In this document: positions 10,789 to 19,997 of the stretch, piece after piece | How the letters are laid out: each line of letters starts with the position of its first letter | How positions within the stretch are numbered: the first letter of the stretch is position 1 | Assembly (NCBI GenBank): GCA_030068075.1 | Contig: CM057828.1 | Location: 113,325,699 to 113,389,698 of the forward strand | DNA length: 64,000 nucleotides | From: Paguma larvata | Lineage: Eukaryota; Chordata; Mammalia; Carnivora; Viverridae | Direction: 5' to 3' | The notes under the pieces: generated by a model | Told to the model about the DNA's origin: nothing | Seen by the model: the letters and a program-made list of their open reading frames with translations, nothing else | Database searches by the model: none | Translations under genes and position numbers: made by a program

Positions 10789-13703
10789 ACTTGGCAAGCC
10801 AGAAAGGAATGGCAGGAAATCTTCAATGTGATGAACAGGAAGGATATGAAGCCAAGAATCCTTTACCCGGCCAGCCTGTCATTCAAAATGGATGGAGAGA
10901 TAAACAAAAAAAAAAAAAAAAAACAAACAAAACTGAAGGAATGCATCACAAATAAACCAATCTTACAAGAGATCCTGACGGGGACTGAAGAGAACCTGAA
11001 GGAAAGGTTGCACCAGAGACATCCTTATAAGCATGAAACCTACAGATAACACCATGACTCTAAACCCATAGTTTTCAATATTAACGCTGAATGTAAACGG
11101 ACTAAACTCTCCAATTAAAAGACACAGGGAAACAGAATGGATTAAAACACAAACCCATCTATCTGCTGTCCTCAAGAGACCCATTTTTGACCTGAGGACA
11201 CCTTCAGATTGAAAGTAAGAGAATGGAGAACTATCTACCATGCTACGGGAACTCAGAGGAAAGCTGGAGTAGCCACACTTATATCGGACAAACTAGACTT
11301 TAAAGTCAAAGATGTAAAAAGAGATGAAGAAGGGCATTATATAATAATCACAGGGACTATCCAGCAGGAAGAGCTAACAATTATAAATATCTATGCACCG
11401 AATTCTGGGGCACCCAAATTTGTAAAGCAACTAATTACAAACATAAGCAATCTTATTGATAAAAATGTGCTAGCTGCAGGGGACCTTAATACCTCACTCA
11501 CAGTGTTGGATAGATCCACTAAAAAGAATCACCTTAGAAACAATGGACCTGAATGACACATTGGAACAGATGGGGCTGACGGATATCTTCAGGGTCCTCC
11601 ACCCAGAAGCAAAGGAATTTACATTCTTCTCAAATGCACATGGTACATTTTGCAAGACAGACCATATTTTGGGACAGAAGGAAGCGCTGAATAAATATTA
11701 AAAAACTAAGATCATCCCATGCACACTTTCAAACCACAATGCTTTGAAACTTGAAATCAACCACAGGAAAAAGTCTAGAAAACCCCCATAAACATGGAGG
11801 CTAAAGAACAACCTACTAAAAGACGAGTGGGTCAACCAAGCAATCAGAGAAGAAATTTAAAATACATGGAAACTAATGAAAATGAAAAGACAACAATCCA
11901 AATGCTTTGGGATGCAGCAAAGGCAGTCCTGAGAGGGAAATATATTGCAGTCCAGGCCCATCTCAAGAAACAAGAAAAATCACTAACACAAATTCTAGCA
12001 GCACACCTAAAGGAACTAGAAGAAGAACAGCTACACAAAACAAACCCAGCAGAAAGAGAGAAATAACAAAGATCACGGCACAAATTAATCATATGGAAAC
12101 AGAAAAAGTAGTGGAACAGATCATGAAACCCAGACCTGGTTCTTTGAAAAAATAAACAAAACTGATAAACCTCTAGCCAGGCTCCTCGAAAAGGAAAGAG
12201 AGAGAACCCAAATCGATAAAATCACGAACAAAAATGGAGTGATTACAACCAACCCCTCAGAAATACAAGAAATCATCAGAGAATATTATGAAAAACTACA
12301 TGCCATCAAATGAAACAACCTGAAGAAAGAGACAAATTCCTAAACAGCCACACCTACCAAAACTCACATGAGAAGAAACAGAAAACTTGAACAGACCCAT
12401 AACTAGTGAAGAAATTGAATCAGTTATCAAAAATCTCCCAGCAAATACGAGTCCTGGACCGATGGCTTCCCTGGGGAATTTTACCCGACATTTAGAACAG
12501 AGTTAATACATATCCTCCTGAAACTGTTCCAAAAAATTGAGATGGAAGGAAAACCCCCAGACTCATTCTATGAAGCCAGCATCACTTTGATTCCCAAACC
12601 AGATAGAGACCGAGCAAAAAGGGAGAATTACAGGCCAATAGGCTTGATGAACATGGATGCCAAAATTCTTAACAAGTTACTAGCAACTCAAATTCAACAG
12701 CATATAAAAAGAATTAACTACCATGATCAAGTAGGATTCATCCCTGGGTTGCAGGGCTGGTTCAACATTCGCAAATCATTCAATGTGATACATCACATTA
12801 ACAAAAGAAAAGATAAGAACCATATGATCTTGACAATTGGTGCAGAGAAAGCATTTGACAAAATACAACATTCCTTCTTAATAAAAACTCTGGAGAAAGT
12901 CAGGATAGAAGGAACATACTTAGGCATCATAAAAGCCATTTATGAAAAGCCCACAGCTAATATCATTCTCAATGGGGAAAAACTGAGAGCCTTCCCCCTG
13001 AGATCAGGAACACGACAGGGATGTCCACTCTCACCACTGCTATTTAACATAGTGTTGGAGGTCCTAGCATCAGCAATCAGACAAGAAAGCAAAATAAAAC
13101 ACATCAGGATAGGCAAGGATGAAGTTAAAATTTCACTTTTTGCAGACGACATGATACTTTACATGGAAAACCCAACAGAATCCACCGAAAGCCTACTAGA
13201 ACTGATCCATGAATTTGGGAGCGTTGCAGGGTACAAAATCAATGTACAGAAATCGGTTGCATTCCTTTACACGAACAATGACGCAATAGAAAGAGAAATA
13301 AAGAAGCGAATCCCATTCACAATTGCACCAAAAACCATCAAATACCTAGGAATAAACCTAACCAAAGACATAAAAGATCTCTATGCTGAAAACTATAAAA
13401 CACTCATGAAGGAAATTGAGGAAGACACAAAGAAATAGAAAAACGTCCCATGCTCATGGATTGGAAGAATAAATATTGTTACAATGGCAATACTACTCAA
13501 AGCAAACTACACATTCAATGCAATCACAATCAAAATTACACCAGCATTCTTCTCAAAGCTAAAGCAAACAATCCTAAAATTTGTATGGAAGCACAAAACA
13601 CTCCGAATAGCCAAAGAAATATTGAAGAAAACTAAGATGAGAGACATCACAATCACAGAATTTAACCTCTACTACAAAGCAGTAATCATCAACAGTATGG
13701 TAT

Positions 13704-13912
13704 AGGGAGCCTGGGTGGCTCAGTCGGTTGAGTGGCCAACTTCGGCTCAGGTCATGATCTCGTGGTCAGTGAGTTCAAGCCCGCGTCAGGCTCTGTGCTG
13801 ACAGCTCAGAGCCTGGAGCCTGCTTCGGATTCTGTGTGTGTCTCTCTCTCTGCCCTTCTCCTGCTCACGCTCTGTCTCTATGTCTCAAAAATAAATAAAC
13901 ATAAAAAAAAAG
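13704..13912 (+). mobile_element. Carnivore SINE, sense, in L1 copy B ORF2
   Basis: SINE head CCTGGGTGGCTCAGTCGG and A tail. Target duplication ACAGTATGGTAT at 13692-13703 and 13913-13924. Joining the flanks restores the L1 reading across the site. Confidence 0.92.
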
Positions 13913-14917
13913 ACAGTATGGTATTGGCATAATAACAGCCACACAGACCCATGGAATAGAATAGAGAATCCAGAAAAGGACCCACAAGCGTATGGCGAAC
14001 GAATCTTTGACAAAGCAGGAAAGAGTATCCACTGCAAAAAAGATAGCCTCTTTAACAAATAGTGCTGGAAGAACTAGACAGCAACATATAGAAGAATGAA
14101 ACTAGACTACTTTCTTACACCATACACAAAAATAAACTCAAAATGGATGAAGGACCTGAAGGTGAGACAGGAAATCATCAAAACCCTAGAGGAGAAAGCA
14201 AAAAAACCTTTTTGATCTGAGCTGCAGCAATTTCTTACACGACACATTCCCAAAGGCAAGGGAATTAAAAGCAAAAATGAACTACTTGGATCTCATCAAG
14301 ATAAAAAGCTTCTGCACTGCAAAGGAAACAATCAACAAAGCTAATAGGCAACCGACGGAATGGGAAAAGATAGTTGCAAATGACATTTTGGATAAGGGGT
14401 TAGTATCTAAAATCTATAAAGAACTTACCAAACTCCACATCTGAATAACAAATAATCCAGTGAAGAAATGGGCAGAAGTGAATAGACACTTCTCCAAAGA
14501 TGACGGACTTCTCCAGATGGCCAACAAACACATGAAATAATGCTCAACGTCACTCATCATCAGGGAAACACAAATCAAAACCACACTGAGATACCACCTC
14601 ACACCGGTCAGAGTGGCTAAGATGAACAAATCAGGAAACTACAGATGCTGGCCAGGGTGTTCAGAAAGAGGCCCCCTCTTACACTGTCGGTGGGAATGTA
14701 AACTGGCAAAGCCGCTCTGGAGAACGGTTCCTCCAAAAAATGGAAATAGAATGACTTTATGACCCATAATGCACTTCTAGGAATTTACCCAAGAGACACA
14801 GGAGTGCTGATGTATAGGGGCACGTGTACCCCAATATTTATAGCAGCTCTTTCGACAATAGCCGAATCATAGAAAGAGACTAAGTGTCCCTCAACTGACA
14901 AATGGATAAAGAAGATG

Positions 14918-15011
14918 TGGTATATATATATGTGTGTGTATATATATATGACTATATATATAATACATTATATAATATATATATATTCCACTGTGTGTGT
15001 GTATATATATA
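14918..15011. repeat. TA/TG-rich microsatellite in L1 ORF2
   Basis: Alternating TATATA, TGTGTG and TATATATA runs, expanded from the short TA tract that L1 carries at this place (compare GGCACATATATAC at 37452). Confidence 0.8.
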
Positions 15012-15373
15012 CTGGAATAGTACGCAGCAATGAGAAAGAATGAGGTCTGGCCCTGTGTAGCAACGTGGATGGAACTGGAGGGTAATATGCTAAGTCAGTC
15101 AGTCAAAGACAGATACCATATGTTTTCATGCATAGGTGGATTCTGAGAGATGTAGCAGAAAACCATGGGGGAGGAGAAGAGGGAAAAGAAAAAAAAAGCC
15201 ACAGAGACTGAGGGAGACAAAACACAGGAGACTCTTAAATAGTAAGAACTGAAGGTTGATGGGGGGTATGGGAGCGGGGAGTGTGGGTGAGGTGCACTGA
15301 GGAGGGCACTTGTTGGGATGAGCGTTGGGTGTTGTATGGAAACCAATTTGAAAATGAATTGTTAAAAAGAGAA

Positions 15374-15859
15374 AAGAAAAGCAGACCGCTCTGTTAGAAA
15401 AAACTATACCTAACCAGCATATTTCGCTCTTATTTGTAAGCAGTAAATTCTAACTTCATCTTTTTACTTCAGATATTGAGGGCTCATAATCCTTTGGCAA
15501 GAATTTTTAAAGTCCTGTAATATTTTGCCACCGCATTTTATTTTCCTTAATAAAATATAAAGGAAGTTTGCTATTCCTTTGATGCATTTTACCATAACTA
15601 AAATGACCATAACTAGAGCTAAAAGAATAAGTAGCAAGTAAACACAGTATTGGGCCCCCCAAAATCCAAAAAATGCACATAACTGGCAGGTTTAATTGTC
15701 AGATGAGCACACGTCAAACGTTGCATAAGTAAGAATTAGTATTATGTTAAAAACAATACACACAGGTTCAACTCCATTCATTCGAAAAATATTATTGAAT
15801 AAGTACTATACATACTAGAACATTTTCTAGGCACTGAGGACATGAAAATGAACAGGTAA
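15374..15859. other. Intergenic or intron sequence, no element identified
   Basis: AT-rich sequence after the right target duplication of the L1 compound. At 15780-15859 a stretch ending TTCTAGGCACTGAGGACATG resembles the 3' part of an old MIR or L2 element. No exon seen. Confidence 0.4.
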
Positions 15860-17450
15860 CAATCCTACTAATGAGTGAATTAAACACACAATAACAATAA
15901 ACTACATATAAGCAAAATATACAGTATTAAGATGAGAAAAAACTGAAGCAGAGAAATCAAATTTTGATGTGTTATAGGGAAAGGGGTAGTTGAAATACTG
16001 CTCAGGATGGCCAAGAAAGACCTTGCTGAGAAAGTGACTTTGAAGCAAAAAACTAAAAGGGTAAGAAAAAGAAAAAAAAAAAAGGAAAAAGCAAGCCATG
16101 AGGTATGTGAGAAAAAGCATTCCACATAAGAGTCATCAGCAAGTTCAGAAGTATGCCCCCAATGTTTAACGAATAGTGAGAAATTCAGTGTGGCTGGACA
16201 GAATGAAAGGGTAGAAAATAGTTCAAGTCAGAGAGAGCGAAGGAGAGACCTGAGAGGAACAGATCATACAGGCCTTGAAGGTATTAGCAAGAGTTGTGGC
16301 ATGTATTCTGTGTGAAATGGGAGGCAATTAGGCTTTGGGCAGAGGAAGGACACAATTGACTTACATTTTAATAGATCCAATGTGTTTAGAATTAATGGAA
16401 ACAGAGAAAAAAAAAGAAGAACCAAATAAACAAGATCACCAGTTAATCACCTGTTACACCAATATAGACAACAGAGGATAGTATCTTGGTCATGGACGAT
16501 GTATTTGGCTTCTGGATATATTTGAAGGAAGATCTGACAAGATTTGCTGACAGATTAGATGCGATGTGTACAAAAAAGAAAAAGAAAAGAAAGAACTCAA
16601 AGATGATAACAAGTTTTTTAGAGAGCAACTCGTAGAACTGTTATTAACTCTATTAGGAAAGACATGAGAGGCAGGTATTAAGAAAGAATATCAGGGGCAC
16701 CTAGGTGGCTCAGTTGGTTAAGTGGCCGACTTCAGCTCAGGTCAGATCTCACAGTCTGTGGGTTCGAGCCCCACGTAGGGCTTTGTGCTGATGGCTCATC
16801 AGAGGCTGGAGCCTGCTTCGGATTCTGTGCCTCTCTCTCTCTGCCCTTCCCTTGCTCACATTCTGTCTCTATGTCTCTCAGAAATAAAGAAACGTTTAAA
16901 AAAAAAAAAAGAATATCAGTAGTTCAATTTTGGACATGTTAAGTTCGCAATACGCAATAGCTATCCAAAAAGAGAGATCAAGAAGACAGTCTGAGATGTG
17001 GGTCTGGAATTATGGAGAGAGGTCTGGGCTGAAGATACAAACTTCAAGATCATTAGAATGTACAAGATTGTAAAAGTCAAGAGAAAGAAGATCAAAGACA
17101 AATTCCAGGAAGACATCAATGAGAAAGAGGTGGGGGATGAGGAGAAACAAGCAAGTCAGGCTGAGGTGTACAGTCCAGAAAGGCAGAGGGAAAATCAAGT
17201 TAGTGATATCCTAAAAGCTAAGGGGAGAGAGAATTTGGGAGAAGAGAGTTTTCTGTTGGGTCAAGTATTGCTGAAAGGTTGAGTACAATGCGATGTAGGA
17301 AATTACATTCAGATTTATGAAAGTGAAAAATCAATGGTAACCTCTGAAGAAACAATTCTGGAGTAGTAAGAGGGAAAATTACTACAATGAATTCAAGAGA
17401 GAATGGGAGGGAAATCAGGGTAAAAAAGGACAGATGATTTTTTAAGGATT
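15860..17450 (+). repeat. Ancient mammalian interspersed repeat (family not assigned), with a SINE inside
   Basis: Phrases such as CAGGATGGCCAAGAAAGACC, CATACAGGCCTTGAAGG, GGATATATTTGAAGGAAGA, GACATGTTAAGTTCG and GAGAGGTCTGGGCTGAAGAT occur in this order in a widespread old mammalian repeat. I do not name its family with confidence. A 94-codon plus-strand frame at 16998-17282 falls inside it and is not a gene. Confidence 0.5.
16695..16907 (+). mobile_element. Carnivore SINE, sense
   Basis: GGGGCACCTAGGTGGCTCAG head to A tail, with target duplication AAAGAATATCAG at 16683-16694 and 16908-16919. Confidence 0.92.
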
Positions 17451-17743
17451 TTATAGCTAAATGGAATGATCATGGTTGATCTAATTTTCTAGCATTGCTC
17501 TAGTTTTCCAATGTTACATAATGATTACATAGTACTTTTGTAATATTCTGAAGTTTTAAAAATTACATACATGTAACACTAGTTTTTTTTTAATGCCAGA
17601 CTATATAACTCACAAAATTATACAATGAGAAGATTCTTTAAAAATTCCTAGACATATAATATTATCTCCTACCTGGAAAGACCACAGAAAAACGAAATTT
17701 CAAGGGCAATATCTCGTGCTTGATAAAGATTATCTAACTCTAA

Positions 17744-17914
17744 AGGCACCCGGAAGGCCCAGTGAGTTAAGCAATTGACTCTTGATTTTGGCTCAGGTCT
17801 TGATCTCTAGGTTCATGAGATCAAGCCCAGCTATCGGACTCTGCACTGACAACATGGAGCCTGCTTGGGATCCTCTCTCTCACTCTCTTTCTGTCCCTCC
17901 TGCACTCATGAGTG

Positions 17915-17958
<44 letters not shown>

Positions 17959-17987
17959 ATAAATAAATAAAATTTTTAAAAAGTCAC
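17744..17987 (+). mobile_element. Carnivore SINE, sense, with expanded CT tract
   Basis: Diverged head GGCACCCGGAAGGCCCAG, long (CT)n at 17920-17955, and AAATAAATAAAA tail. Target duplication CTAACTCTAA at 17734-17743 and 17988-17997. Confidence 0.85.
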
Positions 17988-17997
17988 CTAACTCTAA

Positions 17998-18540
17998 TAT
18001 ATTTTATGTTATCCAAAATAGCCATATAAAATTTTATAAACAGAAGTCAAAGGGGCTGGGAATGCTGAAAATATTCCTACTCTGTAAAGTGAATTTTCCT
18101 AAAGTGTATACTATGAAGGCACTGTTGAAAAATTTGGGGTGGTGCATGTTGAAATGTATTCTCTCGAAAAAGGAAAATAATGGCCTGCAAGCAAGGTATC
18201 TTTACAAAAAAGATTCACTGCATTAGCGGCATCGTGGCTTATAGCACAGGGGTCATCAAATGTTTATACAGAATATGAGACAAGATGCCATGTGAAACCT
18301 CTTGGCGATATTCAGATTAATCCGAGAGTCCAACACTTGAGCACTCACGCACTGGGAACCAAAACCAAAAACCTAATAACCAGCAATTTCATTGGTAAGA
18401 AAGTAGACTGCCAGTGCAGCAGGTAACTTCCTTTGGCAATTCAGTAGCTTTTAAAACTATTCTAACAAATTTACATGAGACATGGCATCAAACCAAATGT
18501 TTTATATATACTTTGTTACACCATCATTACACTGTAGACT
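17998..18540. other. Unassigned segment between SINEs
   Basis: No repeat family recognised. The part 18200-18440 is less AT-rich than its surroundings and contains several CpGs, but it has stops in all frames and no splice-site arrangement matching an ANKRD26 exon. Confidence 0.35.
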
Positions 18541-18551
18541 TAAATTAATTT

Positions 18552-18768
18552 TTTTAATTTTTTTAACATTTATTTATTTTTGAGAGACATAGAGACAGAG
18601 CATGAGCAGGGGAAGGGCAGAAGAGAGGGAGATACAGAATCAGAAGCAGGCTCCAGGCTCTGAGCTGTCAGCACAGAGCCCAACGCGGGGCTCGAACTCA
18701 CAGACCGTGAGATCATGACCTGAGCCGAAGTCGGCCGCTTAACCAACTGAGCCACCCAGGCGCCCCCC
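18552..18768 (-). mobile_element. Carnivore SINE, antisense
   Basis: Well-preserved antisense copy ending CTGAGCCACCCAGGCGCCCC. Target duplication TAAATTAATTT / TAAATTCATTT at 18541-18551 and 18769-18779. Confidence 0.92.
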
Positions 18769-18857
18769 TAAATTCATTTCTTAAAATGGACACATACTAC
18801 ATTATTTAATAGATGTGAAAATTTACTTCCTCATTCATGGATATTTAGCCTATCTCC

Positions 18858-19067
18858 GGGGCCCTTAGATGGCTCAGTCCGGTGAGCATCTGACTCTTGA
18901 TATTGACTCAGGTCGTGATCTCATGGTGGTGAGATACAGCTCTGTGTTGGCCTCTGCATTGTTAGCATGGAGTCTGCTTGGGATTCTCTCCCTGTCTGTC
19001 TCTGCCCAAAGCTTGGGCTGACAAACATGCACACTCTTTCTCTCTCTCAAAGTAATAAATAAACATT
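18858..19067 (+). mobile_element. Carnivore SINE, sense, diverged
   Basis: GGGGCCCTTAGATGGCTCAG head, CT tract, AAATAAACATTTAG tail. Short imperfect duplication around ATCTCC at 18852 and 19074. Confidence 0.8.
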
Positions 19068-19199
19068 TAGATCATCTCCAATTTTTGGATATGGGAATGC
19101 TATAATAAATATCCTTAAAAATATGTAACATATTTATGTAAGTAACCTTAATATATCTATACTATTTTTTATCTATAATAATATATAATAAGTGTCCTT

Positions 19200-19202
<3 letters not shown>

Positions 19203-19233
<31 letters not shown>

Positions 19234-19242
19234 TGTGTGTGT
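19203..19242. repeat. (TG)n microsatellite
   Basis: About 20 TG units with one TC interruption. Confidence 0.95.
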
Positions 19243-19319
19243 TGACAGAAGTTAGGTTTTCCTGTAGAACCCAGTCCTGGCAAAGAAGCCATTGAAATAT
19301 CAGGATGACATATCTGAAA

Positions 19320-19530
19320 AAAATTTCTAATGTTTTATTATTTACTTTTGAGAGTGAGAGAGACAGAGCACAAGCAGGGAAGGGGCAGAGACAGGGAGAC
19401 ACAGAATCTGAAGCAGGCTTCAGCCTCTGAGCTGTCACCAAGGATCTGACGAGAGGCTCAAACTCAAGAACTGCAAGATCATGACCTGAGTTGAAGTTGG
19501 GATGCTTAAGACTGAGCCACCCAGGAGCCC
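19320..19530 (-). mobile_element. Carnivore SINE, antisense
   Basis: Antisense copy ending GAGCCACCCAGGAGCCC. Target duplication TGACATATCTGAAA / TGACATACCTGAAA at 19306-19319 and 19531-19544. Confidence 0.9.
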
Positions 19531-19848
19531 TGACATACCTGAAATTTTGAAACACACTGATCAACCACCCTTCAGCAAGGATTTACCAATTTCATTTAGC
19601 CACAGGGTATAAGAATGTCCTTTTCCTCATATTTCTTAACTCTGGTTACTGTTTTTAAATAATATATTTATCGCTATGACTGCAAAAACTAGTATCGTTT
19701 ATATTGGCATTTCTGATTAGCACGTAAGGTGGAATATCTCCACTAAAAATATAAAATCTGTTCGTCATGAACATTAGCTCAAACCATAACATTTTGTTTC
19801 ATAAGAAAATAACAATTACCTAATATCTAAATCTTGCTCTAGGCTCAC

Positions 19849-19997
19849 CTATCAGAATCTTCATTTTCTATCATAGGAAATTGACGGTTATCAGTTTTGC
19901 CATTCTTTCTTTGTTGAATTATTCCAGCAGCCGCGGCATCAGGTATGTTTTCTGATACTTCCATTTCACTACTTCTGTGCTGCTTCTCTTCTTCAAC
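19849..19997 (-). CDS. ANKRD26: ANKRD26 exon ([20 protein letters not shown])
   Basis: A 149-nt exon. The acceptor is CTTCCATTAAAG and the donor is TCTGATAG followed by GTGAGCC. It encodes [20 protein letters not shown], then [20 protein letters not shown], then PMIENEDSD and two bases. Human has VEEERKKHRNNEMEVSANIH and GLIQKRKSGETDHQQFPRKE. The acidic Asp run that human ANKRD26 has between these blocks is missing and replaced by four alanines on a GC-rich CpG-containing stretch. It is the last coding exon in the window; the coiled-coil exons must lie below base 1. Confidence 0.92.

Larger units (their letters stand above)
11033..15110 (+). pseudogene. L1 copy B ORF2 remnant (endonuclease, reverse transcriptase)
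   Basis: Several frames together cover ORF2p, the endonuclease and reverse transcriptase of L1. Endonuclease pieces include [20 protein letters not shown]. The longest open piece, 12542-13438 (298 codons), is the reverse transcriptase: [58 protein letters not shown] and [12 protein letters not shown], so the FADD active-site motif is preserved. The C-terminal part (13400-15050) is broken by frameshifts, a SINE and a microsatellite. This is the longest ORF in the window and it is not a host gene. Confidence 0.88.
8633..15373 (+). mobile_element. L1 copy B: near full-length L1
   Basis: 5'UTR from about 8633 (GGCCAACATGGCGGAGGAGTAGG), ORF1 remnant 10095-10788, ORF2 remnant from about 11033 to about 15110, 3'UTR ending near 15365 at GAAAATGAATTGTTAAAAAG. 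Length about 6.7 kb fits a full L1. A SINE (13704-13912) interrupts ORF2. A TA/TG-rich microsatellite lies at about 14918-15011 inside ORF2. Several frameshifts and stops make it inactive. Its right border carries the target duplication of copy A (15374-15386). Confidence 0.88.

Noticed and set aside
12542..13438. 298-codon plus-strand ORF, the longest in the window
   Set aside because: It is the reverse transcriptase part of an L1 ORF2 (FADD motif, [14 protein letters not shown]), with broken frames on both sides; not a host gene.
16998..17282. 94-codon plus-strand ORF rich in Lys and Glu
   Set aside because: Lies inside an ancient interspersed repeat; no splice or start context.
15374..19848. 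Search for the next ANKRD26 exons (coiled-coil part)
   Set aside because: No stretch matched the expected protein after the VEEE exon; those exons are assumed to lie below base 1.
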